A DNA stretch of 57,758 nt from Blattamonas nauphoetae (Eukaryota > Preaxostyla > Oxymonadida): positions 1-57,758 of the forward strand of contig JARBJD010000407.1 in NCBI GenBank assembly GCA_033064195.1, written 5' to 3'. The position numbers and the translations under genes were made by a program. The notes below the pieces were generated by a model that saw only the letters and a program-made list of their open reading frames with translations, was not told where the DNA came from and made no database searches. Below are positions 34,162-41,471 of this stretch, piece after piece (the first letter of the stretch is position 1; each line of letters begins with the position of its first letter).

Positions 34162-35802
34162 GTGAATCAGGGAGTGAATTTTTCACCACGGATTAGAAGG
34201 CCTGCAGAGGCAAGACCAATACCAATTCCAGTGCAAAGACCAATAGCAATTCAATCTCCTGAAGACCAAGTTATTCCTGGACAGATGAGAAACTTGAAAT
34301 CAATGGGGTTTGAATATGAATATCCAATGAAGGAGAGGAGATTTGAAGAGGAGGATGATGATGTCATTATTCCCAATCCACCAATGTCAATCAGAACAAC
34401 TGCGTCCAAACACCCTGTGAGAGAGATCAGACACTACGAACCAACTCTCCGCCCAGGAGGGCTCGAAGCCTGTAGCAAGACGACGCAACAAGTTCTCAAT
34501 AAGTTGGCACATATGAAAGGAATGTTTGATCATCAACAGAGAAACGATTCAGAAGATGAACAGATCAAAGCTGAGAACTCAATATTGAATAATCTAAAAC
34601 ATATGGAACACTTTATTACCTCACACATTCTGGATGCCAATAAAATGAACAGAGACACATTTGTTCGAGCCTCAATTAACAGAACTATTGCGAACGATGA
34701 TCTTAACTTCATTCTGACTCACACAAAACAAATACCATTCGGAGGAAGATCATTTCAGAATTGGTATGAGGAATATGAGCACAGATGGAGTGTTGCACAT
34801 CCGAGGAAAACGCAGAGGGAAAAAGGAAGTGACAGAATGATTTTTGATCAACCAAAGATGCCTAAAACAACGGAAAAAATTGTCTATCCTTTTCGATCAA
34901 AGATGCAGTTCATGTCTCTAGCAATTACTGGAGATCCACAGAAGACATCAGACAGAAAGGTTCCACAGAATTGTGATCGACCTTATTTCTCTCCCAAGTC
35001 TGGATCCTGGGAAATTGATCTAGTTTTTATCCAATCACCCACTTCGAAAACAGTGTTGCAGATCTACCTCATTGCCATTAACATAAACACAAAATACCTT
35101 GTTGTGATTCCTGTCCTTGATAAATCATGGAGCAAAGTCAAGACTGCTAGCAATGACTTGATTAATCATCGTGGAGTTCATGTCAACAACATTCGAGGAG
35201 ATGGTGAAGCTGCATGGACTAGTATTGAAGCATCAGAGTTTTTCAAGCATCAGAAGGTCAGTACATATTTCACAAGCTCACCATTCACAAATCACAACAG
35301 AATTGTCGATCGAGTGATCAGAACAATCAGAGATGGATTCCAAGACAATGCAACACAAATGGCCAATCATTCGCTGATGAATCAGATGGTGAAATACTAC
35401 AACATGACTCCACATCGAGCGTACTGGAACAAGTTCACTCCACAGCAAGCACAAAACAATAGAGAGATTGAAGCACTGTATATCTCCAGTTGTGAAGAAC
35501 AATTGAAGAACATTCAACGACAACAGACAACACATATGTTATGGAAATACAAACCAGGAAACATTCTACTGATCCACCTTGATTTGGACAAAACTGTTGC
35601 TACGTTTCAGAAGAAGCGAAGACAGTTTCAATTCGTGGGGAAATTCATCGAATACAAACACGGAAATGTTGTAGCTACTCTACTGAATGGTCTCACTTGT
35701 CTGTCAAAAGTTGTCTACGTTCCAATTCCACACACAAAGTTCCATGCAGACTCAATTGACGACCTAACTCCAGAGTTCATTGTTGAATTTAATCTAGCGT
35801 AG
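34162..35802 (+). CDS. Polinton RVE-family integrase
   Basis: About 546 codons; similar coding character continues somewhat upstream, so the start is unsure. The integrase would join the element ends to host DNA. An N-terminal region rich in Pro/Arg and acidic stretches precedes the RVE (DDE) core: KSGSWEIDLVFIQSP, then KYLVVIPVLDKSW, NNIRGDGEAAWTS and NRIVDRVIRTIRDGFQ, with YYNMTPHRAYWNKFTPQQA as the conserved tail. The C-terminal part (YKPGNILLIHLDLDKT...FVGKFIEYKHGN) has the size and pattern of the SH3/chromodomain-like end seen in Polinton integrases. It lies between polB and the small gene at 35,839. A GCTTCGAGCCCT motif (minus strand) lies within it near 34,460. Confidence 0.9.
   Translation: MNQGVNFSPRIRRPAEARPIPIPVQRPIAIQSPEDQVIPGQMRNLKSMGFEYEYPMKERRFEEEDDDVIIPNPPMSIRTTASKHPVREIRHYEPTLRPGGLEACSKTTQQVLNKLAHMKGMFDHQQRNDSEDEQIKAENSILNNLKHMEHFITSHILDANKMNRDTFVRASINRTIANDDLNFILTHTKQIPFGGRSFQNWYEEYEHRWSVAHPRKTQREKGSDRMIFDQPKMPKTTEKIVYPFRSKMQFMSLAITGDPQKTSDRKVPQNCDRPYFSPKSGSWEIDLVFIQSPTSKTVLQIYLIAININTKYLVVIPVLDKSWSKVKTASNDLINHRGVHVNNIRGDGEAAWTSIEASEFFKHQKVSTYFTSSPFTNHNRIVDRVIRTIRDGFQDNATQMANHSLMNQMVKYYNMTPHRAYWNKFTPQQAQNNREIEALYISSCEEQLKNIQRQQTTHMLWKYKPGNILLIHLDLDKTVATFQKKRRQFQFVGKFIEYKHGNVVATLLNGLTCLSKVVYVPIPHTKFHADSIDDLTPEFIVEFNLA
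34451..34484 (-). repeat. Recurrent TTCGAA-core motif, site 1
   Basis: Minus strand: GTCTTGCTACAGGCTTCGAG followed by CCCTCCTGGG, inside the integrase gene. One of six related sites in the two Polintons. Confidence 0.6.
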
Positions 35803-35818
35803 TTTCGAAATTGTTTCA

Positions 35819-35838
35819 AATATTTTTATTTCACTTAA
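35819..35838 (+). promoter_or_regulatory. T-rich promoter-like block
   Basis: AATATTTTTATTTCACTTAA immediately before the ATG at 35,839. Confidence 0.55.
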
Positions 35839-36198
35839 ATGACATCACTGAAAATATTAGAACCATTTGATCCTGAGCAGAAAGAGTTCACAAACATCCA
35901 CGACTTTCAGCGATACTTGGAGAAGAACAGAAAAGAACTGAATGAGTACACAACTCAGAAACTGAATAGGATGATCCAAATTGATGGATACAGAATAACA
36001 AAAATAAGAGGTGAGATTGCACTGAGGAAACGATATGCTGATGCTTCCACTTCTCCGAATTCACTATCGATTGATCAAAGATTATCAGACATTGAAGAAT
36101 CAATTCGAACGCTGACAGACACTCTCAGCATGAGGCTTCGAAGTCTTGACGAGACCATCAACAACCTCATCCAAGAACGAACGGACCCTTCTGATTAG
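35839..36198 (+). CDS. Small coiled-coil protein, 119 aa
   Basis: Not recognised. The middle (QKLNRMIQIDGYRITKIRGE) looks like an amphipathic helical segment. The C-terminal 45 residues (QRLSDIEESIRTLTDTLSMR onwards) have a heptad pattern of I/L fitting a short coiled coil, so it is likely to oligomerise. It follows the integrase with a 36-bp gap, and its last about 100 bp overlap the convergent 3' end of the minus-strand ATPase. A minus-strand copy of the recurrent TTCGAA motif lies inside it. The promoter block upstream supports that it is a real gene. Confidence 0.7.
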   Translation: MTSLKILEPFDPEQKEFTNIHDFQRYLEKNRKELNEYTTQKLNRMIQIDGYRITKIRGEIALRKRYADASTSPNSLSIDQRLSDIEESIRTLTDTLSMRLRSLDETINNLIQERTDPSD

Positions 36199-37062
36199 TC
36201 CATCTTTGTTGATCTCATTCAGTGCTACTCCATCAGTATTGTATCGAAGAATGACAGCTTCACACTTTTGTTTCCGTTGATAGATATTCCAGAAGTGTTG
36301 AGTATCAATTGGTGAGTTCAACTGGGGATATACTCGACTGATTCGTTCTTTGTTGAATCCTCCAAAGATCCACATTGAATCGATGTTTGACTTCATGTCT
36401 GCTGACAAACTGAAGAGCTCATGCATCGTCAGAAAGAATGTGAATTTCGGTTGTCGATTCTCCAGGAACAAGTCCATCATTGTCATTCTATTTTTGGATG
36501 TTCTACGTTCACCAAGAATTCGACGACAGTCATCAAGGAGTATAATCGTTTGGAGATTCTTAACTGTGAAGTCATCAATGTTTTGAGCATCAAAGAGATC
36601 ATCTCTGCATTCATCAGTATTTCGATCTTGCCACTGGTTGTCAATAATCTCTTCAGAAGCAGCTTTCGATTCAGAGAGTTCCAACAGAAATGGAAGTGCA
36701 TCATCATATTTGACTTTCACATAAGGAACGTTCAGTATTGGTTTGAATTTATCGAAGGTTGGATCAATATTCTTATCAGTGACGAAGACAAAGAGGTGAA
36801 ACAGTTCATTTCTGACCTGAACATTTTGGAGTTTGGCAACTTCTCGAAGAGCATTAAAGGTTTTTCCGCTTCCTCTATTCCCAACAAGGACATTCACACT
36901 GTTGTGATTGAAATTTAAGTCTGGATGTATTTGTGATTGCACTTCATGAGAAACATTCCTATTTGATGCTTCAATCAATTTTGCATTCACGTATGCTGTA
37001 CGCGAATAGGGCTCTGCCCTCCGTAACAATGTTGACATTGTTGTAAATGGAGATTTCTTCAT
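36100..37062 (-). CDS. FtsK/HerA-type genome-packaging ATPase
   Basis: 320 codons on the minus strand. Walker A is VNVLVGNRGSGKTFNAL (about 58-74) and Walker B is LQTIILLDDCRRIL (about 170-183), followed by FTFFLTMHELFSLSADMKSN, which fits the sensor/arginine-finger part of the A32-like packaging ATPases of Polintons, virophages and NCLDVs. The role expected from the family is pumping element DNA into the capsid. It is divergently transcribed from the gene at 37,124 over a 61-bp shared promoter region, and convergent with the small gene on its left. The length is normal for the family, slightly long at the C-terminus. Confidence 0.88.
   Translation of the reverse strand: MKKSPFTTMSTLLRRAEPYSRTAYVNAKLIEASNRNVSHEVQSQIHPDLNFNHNSVNVLVGNRGSGKTFNALREVAKLQNVQVRNELFHLFVFVTDKNIDPTFDKFKPILNVPYVKVKYDDALPFLLELSESKAASEEIIDNQWQDRNTDECRDDLFDAQNIDDFTVKNLQTIILLDDCRRILGERRTSKNRMTMMDLFLENRQPKFTFFLTMHELFSLSADMKSNIDSMWIFGGFNKERISRVYPQLNSPIDTQHFWNIYQRKQKCEAVILRYNTDGVALNEINKDGLIRRVRSFLDEVVDGLVKTSKPHAESVCQRSN
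36124..36156 (-). repeat. Recurrent TTCGAA-core motif, site 2
   Basis: Minus strand: GGTCTCGTCAAGACTTCGAA then GCCTCATG, inside the small coiled-coil gene, where it encodes unrelated residues. Confidence 0.55.
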
Positions 37063-37123
37063 TTGTGATTTAACTCTAATTAAAATATACTTTTGGTTTT
37101 TTTATTTTGTATGAAAACACACA
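37063..37123. promoter_or_regulatory. Bidirectional T-rich promoter region
   Basis: The 61-bp gap between the minus-strand ATPase and the plus-strand gene at 37,124. It contains GGTTTTTTTATTTTGTATGA for the plus gene and, read on the minus strand, TATATTTTAATTAGAGTTAA for the ATPase. Confidence 0.55.
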
Positions 37124-37903
37124 ATGTCACAAAAGATAGTGTACGTTCAACCACAAAGAAAAGCACAAGCGAAGAAACCAAGAATGAGATACGCAGCAGA
37201 GACTCAAGCAGCATTGAAACGAATCTATGCCGACGATGATATTCAAACCAGACGCAATGATGTTCTGTGCAGTCTTCCATCAGCGTTAGAATACATCAAG
37301 AGAACTGGACGAAATTGGACTGCGAAAATAGAACAATATGGACAAGTTCCTGATGTGATGGTCTACGATAATGATACTGGAGATTTGATTGCAGTCAATG
37401 GTGCCATGCAAACTCCATACAACAGTAGACCAGTCAAAGAGACATACTATGCAATGAATCCAACCCCAGATATGCGAAGACTGAAACCATACACATCATT
37501 CAATCAAGAGAATGGAAGGAAAATAAAAGCGGTGCATAGGAATTTCCTCAAGAATGGAACATACGATTTGCCAACCAATTATCGAGACATCAGCTATGAA
37601 TCGATGAAGACTAAACGATCTCAACAACCATATGCAATAATGAAGAAAGTTGTTGGCGACTTCATGACAAGTGTATTGGGAAGAACTCGTGCAAGTCAAG
37701 GAAACCCCGCAAATCTTGAGAAACATGTATTAGACAATATGGTGTTCAATTCTATTCAATCGAAAGTAGCATCACAAATGTGGGATCAATGGCTAATAGA
37801 CAATGTTCAGGACTACAATCCCAGTATGAAACAAAAGAAAGCCTTCAAGGAACAGATTCATCCAGTGTTTCTCCAAATGATCACTCAAGACCCAACTTAC
37901 TGA
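37124..37903 (+). CDS. Unrecognised element protein, 259 aa
   Basis: No family recognised. The N-terminus is strongly basic (QRKAQAKKPRMRYAAE), the pI is high overall, and the C-terminal third is helical (QSKVASQMWDQWLIDNVQDY). No membrane segment and no cysteine-protease triad are apparent. The position between the packaging ATPase and the capsid genes suggests a virion or DNA-binding structural role, by context only. It has a T-rich promoter block upstream shared with the ATPase. Confidence 0.75.
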   Translation: MSQKIVYVQPQRKAQAKKPRMRYAAETQAALKRIYADDDIQTRRNDVLCSLPSALEYIKRTGRNWTAKIEQYGQVPDVMVYDNDTGDLIAVNGAMQTPYNSRPVKETYYAMNPTPDMRRLKPYTSFNQENGRKIKAVHRNFLKNGTYDLPTNYRDISYESMKTKRSQQPYAIMKKVVGDFMTSVLGRTRASQGNPANLEKHVLDNMVFNSIQSKVASQMWDQWLIDNVQDYNPSMKQKKAFKEQIHPVFLQMITQDPTY

Positions 37904-38100
37904 AAAGAATTCTGCAATCACTATTCAACTGACATATCGACACTTTGCAATGAGCTGACATTCAAAGCATTCCAAACAAGAACAGATGATGATATCGATC
38001 AATACAAAACTGAAATGCCTGGATATTATCGATTTGCTCAATTGGACAGTTCTGGAATGGGAGAAATAGATCGAGCAGAAAAGTGAATTTAAAAACATTA

Positions 38101-38129
38101 ATATATATTTTTTATTTTTATAGAAAGTG
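38101..38129 (+). promoter_or_regulatory. T-rich promoter-like block
   Basis: ATATATATTTTTTATTTTTA then TAGAAAGTG before the ATG at 38,130. Confidence 0.6.
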
Positions 38130-38762
38130 ATGCAACCAATTCTAAGTTGTCAATTTACGAAACACACAAGTTCTTCTTCAGTACCAACATCAATCACCAA
38201 CAATGTCATCATCGATAACAAAGGTTCGAATTCCGGAAGATCGAAACTCGAAGATCGTAATGAACAATGCGCGAATGTTGAACTAGTCTCGCCAGAGGCT
38301 TCGAACTCTTCCGGAGTGAGAGAGACTGTTCCAGGCGCTTATGATCCACCATTGGAGACATATCCATCAGCACCAATTCAGAGTCGTTCTATTCCACTCC
38401 GAGAAAATACATCAAACATTTCTGCATTCAAAGATCAACTACTGCTCGTCTACAAGAATGCATTTGCTTGTGAAAAGAAACTACTGAATAACCTGATTGA
38501 ACCATCGAAGAAACTGATCACAAACCAAAGTGATTTATGTGCACTGATTGCTACACTCACTGGAATCAATGATGTGGTGATTGAACTGGACGACCTGTCT
38601 GACAAGTGTTTATGTCTGAATAAACTCCCAGTGTTTAGAACCATTTTCAAGATCCTTGTTGGTGGAAAAGACATGAGTATTGCCGATAACGAAGCATATA
38701 ACACAATTCTCAATTATGGCATTTCTCTTACAAAGGCGATTCCCCGCTACAATTATAAATGA
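38130..38762 (+). CDS. Unrecognised element protein, about 210 aa
   Basis: I chose the ATG at 38,130 because it follows the promoter block; a GTG lies one codon earlier. The first half is low-complexity and Ser/Asn-rich (SSSSVPTSITNN, SNSGRSKLEDRN) and looks disordered. The second half (about 95-200) is helical, with two Cys-containing segments (DLSDKCLCLNKLPVFRTIFK). A copy of the recurrent GTCTCGC...AGAGGCTTCGAAC motif falls in the disordered part at about 38,285-38,315. No homologue recognised; capsid-region context suggests a structural or scaffolding role. Confidence 0.7.
   Translation: MQPILSCQFTKHTSSSSVPTSITNNVIIDNKGSNSGRSKLEDRNEQCANVELVSPEASNSSGVRETVPGAYDPPLETYPSAPIQSRSIPLRENTSNISAFKDQLLLVYKNAFACEKKLLNNLIEPSKKLITNQSDLCALIATLTGINDVVIELDDLSDKCLCLNKLPVFRTIFKILVGGKDMSIADNEAYNTILNYGISLTKAIPRYNYK
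38285..38316 (+). repeat. Recurrent TTCGAA-core motif, site 3
   Basis: Plus strand: GTCTCGCCAGAGGCTTCGAA then CTCTTCCGG, inside the gene at 38,130. Confidence 0.6.
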
Positions 38763-38764
38763 AT

Positions 38765-38786
38765 TGTATTTTTGATTTTTACATAA
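38765..38786 (+). promoter_or_regulatory. T-rich promoter-like block
   Basis: TGTATTTTTGATTTTTACAT then AA, immediately before the ATG at 38,787. Confidence 0.6.
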
Positions 38787-39131
38787 ATGGCACCAGGAAG
38801 TTTCAACAAACTCAAAAATATCGGCAAGCAATTCTTTCAATTCATCAAACCTCTAGCTCCAACATTACTTCAAGTCGGTGGTGGATTGCTCTCTCAAACA
38901 AACAGTATATTTGAACAAACAGCAGGTGGAATACTCAATGGATTAGGAGGAACGATGGACGTTTATCAACAAAACTCTCACCGAGGGTTCGAAGCCTTGC
39001 AAAGGCAAGACAAAGCGATCAATCGTCAACAAAAACCACAGACGATCGAGTACGAACCACCACGAAATGGACGATTCTCCAATGACGATATGCCACTCTC
39101 GTCTAATTCCAAAATTCAATTCAAAGGATAA
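38787..39131 (+). CDS. Small MAPG protein 1, 114 aa (possible pVI-like minor capsid protein)
   Basis: Starts MAPGSFNKLKNIGKQFFQF, then a hydrophobic glycine-rich stretch (TLLQVGGGLLSQ, GGILNGLGG) and a polar C-terminal half (QRQDKAINRQQKP). An amphipathic N-terminal helix with a Gly-rich hydrophobic segment is what adenovirus pVI and Polinton minor capsid proteins show, used for membrane disruption and for cementing the shell. The match is by composition only. It is paired with the next gene, which also starts MAPG. A minus-strand copy of the TTCGAA motif lies at about 38,978-39,011. Confidence 0.7.
   Translation: MAPGSFNKLKNIGKQFFQFIKPLAPTLLQVGGGLLSQTNSIFEQTAGGILNGLGGTMDVYQQNSHRGFEALQRQDKAINRQQKPQTIEYEPPRNGRFSNDDMPLSSNSKIQFKG
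38978..39011 (-). repeat. Recurrent TTCGAA-core motif, site 4
   Basis: Minus strand: GTCTTGCCTTTGCAAGGCTT then CGAACCCTCGG, inside MAPG protein 1. On the plus strand GGGTTCGAAGCC is a perfect Pol III B-box-like word. Confidence 0.55.
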
Positions 39132-39149
39132 ACATTCACTAGTATTCAA

Positions 39150-39169
39150 ATATTTTTATTTTTATTAAA
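39150..39169 (+). promoter_or_regulatory. T-rich promoter-like block
   Basis: ATATTTTTATTTTTATTAAA directly before the ATG at 39,170; the closest to the consensus. Confidence 0.6.
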
Positions 39170-39475
39170 ATGGCACCAGGTTGGTTATCAAAATTAGCAG
39201 CAGTTGGCAAAAACATACTCAGAGTTGGAGCTCCATTTCTGAATCTCATTCCCTTCGTTGGACCATTGATTTCTAAGGTAGCACAGACAGGAATTGAAAT
39301 GATTCCAGATGTGAAGTTGGATCAGCAAATCCACGCAGAAAAGATGACACAGTATGAACAAGCAATCAATGAAGGAAACACAGCAGTTGCGAACAAACTC
39401 AGAGGTGAAATAAGGAAACTAGAAGAAAAGCTGAAGCCGAAAGCGAAGAAACCAAAAAAGAAAAAGTCTCGCTAG
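39170..39475 (+). CDS. Small MAPG protein 2, 101 aa (possible pVI/pX-like)
   Basis: Starts MAPGWLSKLAAVGKNILRVG, followed by a hydrophobic stretch LNLIPFVGPLISKVAQTG that could insert in or lie on a membrane. A helical middle (QQIHAEKMTQYEQAINEG) follows, and the tail is very basic (KLKPKAKKPKKKKSR) and could bind DNA. This layout is like a lytic or core peptide of adenovirus-type virions. The stop codon falls in a copy of the recurrent GTCTCGCTAGAGGCTTCG motif. The role is inferred from composition and neighbours. Confidence 0.72.
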   Translation: MAPGWLSKLAAVGKNILRVGAPFLNLIPFVGPLISKVAQTGIEMIPDVKLDQQIHAEKMTQYEQAINEGNTAVANKLRGEIRKLEEKLKPKAKKPKKKKSR

Positions 39476-39498
39476 AGGCTTCGAACCCTTTTGGGAAA
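39466..39498 (+). repeat. Recurrent TTCGAA-core motif, site 5
   Basis: Plus strand: GTCTCGCTAGAGGCTTCGAA then CCCTTTTGGG. It spans the stop codon of MAPG protein 2. Confidence 0.6.
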
Positions 39499-39593
39499 AG
39501 AGGAAATGAAAGTAACAATTATATTGTTTTATTTTTGATAAAACGAACTCGCATATAACACATCTGACAAACAAAAGAACTGGAGCATCATCA

Positions 39594-41270
39594 TTGACTG
39601 GAAATACCACTGGAAGGATAGAATACACAAGAGATGATATGGGCCAAATACAACAGCAACTCATGTCTGAGCACCACATTTATTACCTCATGAATGATGG
39701 AGCTCACAGTACTTCTATTCAAGAATTGAAACCATCAGAGAATGCACGCTTCTACACAGGACAAGAGATAATCATTCCACTCACTGGTAATCAAGACATC
39801 TGTCAAATTGATGATTCGTTTATCACATTCACAATGACTGCAACATTGAAACTCAATAATTGGAGAACAACAGCTGGTAAAATCGGATCGTACATGAATG
39901 AGAGAATCTTCATCTTCGTTGGACTCAAACATTCAGCATCCATCTTTCGCGACCTAACTGTTCTTCACAACAATCAGAGAATCATCAGCACAACAAACAA
40001 TGATGTATCAATGGAGTCTCACATATACAATATGATAAAACCAAAGAGTCAATTAGAGAATCGAAAACATTGTCACACACCTTGGCAGAATGCATGGAAT
40101 CATGATGAATCCGTTGCTGGTGTGTATATTCCATTATCAGACTTCACAACGACGTCTGGAACAGGAGTGTTTCAAGACACAATCGATGTGCCAATTCGTG
40201 TGTCGATTAATCTTGAAGATCTTCTCATTTTCTCAGGAATGACTGACTATCCTCGGTGTCTCTTCGGAGATCTGAAATTGAGTGTTCACATAAATGAAGA
40301 TGCATTCGTGTGTTGTCCTGTGAATCCTGAACTGACTTTGAAAAATACACTCTCGTTCTTGATCAGTGACACTACAACAAGGCTTCCTCCCATCCGACAT
40401 TCAATTGTCTATTGTCATTCTGATCGTCCAAACTTCATTCCTAGTCTCGTCGCCCCATGCACAAAGAAATTCGTTCAAATCGGTCAATCATTTAAAATCA
40501 AAGCAGTACAACAAGATTGTGTATATACACATCCGACTGGTAATACATCGGAACATTGGTCTGAAGAACAATACATTTCTCTCACCATTCTGGATTATCG
40601 CATTGATGATGTGTATTGCATGAGTGCTGGATACCAAATGAAAGAAATTGCGAAAGAGAATCTGAAGAAAATGTATCAGGATCGTCCCGGAACAATTCCG
40701 GCAGAGAAGATATCATTCTATCCATTTCAGAAAACACCGACTCCATCAGGAATTGATTGTACTCAGCAAATGGTTCTCGTGAATGCCAAGGATATCATGC
40801 TTCTCTTCCGTCACTACGATAATGAAGTCACATGTTTCCATAATCCAATGCAGAAGAATATCCAAGTGAATCTACTCAACAAATACTATCCAGAACAACC
40901 GACAACAACTATTGGAGCTCGTTTCTATCAGTTTGCTTTGTCAACTCTCAATCTCGATTCCTATCTAGCTGTTCCAGATGATTTGGAGCGATCACTTACA
41001 GATTCTCTCGTTGAAGAGAAACTCACTGGTGATCAGAATTATCCCAATGAGACAATGACAAGAGTACGACAAATTCATGACAATTCTGATTTTCTTTTAT
41101 GCTTCTCAACCCAGAGAAGTGGTTGCCCAACAAACTGTAATGATTCGATCAGTTCCAGAGGTCAGAATGTTCCAGTCACTTTGAGATCTCAGCCAATTTA
41201 TCAAGGAGTGATTGACACGTACCACAATGTTCTTGATCCAAGTCAAAAATTCCTGAAAGAGATGGTATGA
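39594..41270 (+). CDS. Capsid-like protein 1, about 558 aa
   Basis: Paralogue of the next gene. The two share a colinear pattern: an N-terminal block ending in a GQEIIIPL / GDEIEVPL strand; RKHCHTPWQNAWNHDESVAG against MKHCYSLWENVQRMDPSVCG; and VPIRVSINLEDLLIFSGMTD with YPRCLFGDLKLSVHINED against IPLVIPFVNLLPLSTVDQYP with NSIFGNLRLRFHLTTD. The spacing, size and strand-rich character fit a double jelly-roll major capsid protein of the Polinton type, which also often has IPL...F...LP motifs. The exact start is unsure. Which paralogue forms the main shell cannot be told. Confidence 0.72.
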   Translation: MTGNTTGRIEYTRDDMGQIQQQLMSEHHIYYLMNDGAHSTSIQELKPSENARFYTGQEIIIPLTGNQDICQIDDSFITFTMTATLKLNNWRTTAGKIGSYMNERIFIFVGLKHSASIFRDLTVLHNNQRIISTTNNDVSMESHIYNMIKPKSQLENRKHCHTPWQNAWNHDESVAGVYIPLSDFTTTSGTGVFQDTIDVPIRVSINLEDLLIFSGMTDYPRCLFGDLKLSVHINEDAFVCCPVNPELTLKNTLSFLISDTTTRLPPIRHSIVYCHSDRPNFIPSLVAPCTKKFVQIGQSFKIKAVQQDCVYTHPTGNTSEHWSEEQYISLTILDYRIDDVYCMSAGYQMKEIAKENLKKMYQDRPGTIPAEKISFYPFQKTPTPSGIDCTQQMVLVNAKDIMLLFRHYDNEVTCFHNPMQKNIQVNLLNKYYPEQPTTTIGARFYQFALSTLNLDSYLAVPDDLERSLTDSLVEEKLTGDQNYPNETMTRVRQIHDNSDFLLCFSTQRSGCPTNCNDSISSRGQNVPVTLRSQPIYQGVIDTYHNVLDPSQKFLKEMV

Positions 41271-41449
41271 TGACAACATTTACACATCCTCCAGCGCCTA
41301 TTTTCGCAACAACTGCAACAACGTGGTGGGTATTACGATACAGTAATGGTGAACCAAAAGTTGAGTACTATCCAAATCACACACTGAAAGCCTTACACAA
41401 GGAACATGGAATAATGAAATCATAAAACTGAAAAAGAAAATTATGATAT

Positions 41450-41471
41450 TGTATTTTTTATTTTTCTATAA
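41450..41471 (+). promoter_or_regulatory. T-rich promoter-like block
   Basis: GTATTTTTTATTTTTCTATA then A before the ATG at 41,472. Confidence 0.6.
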
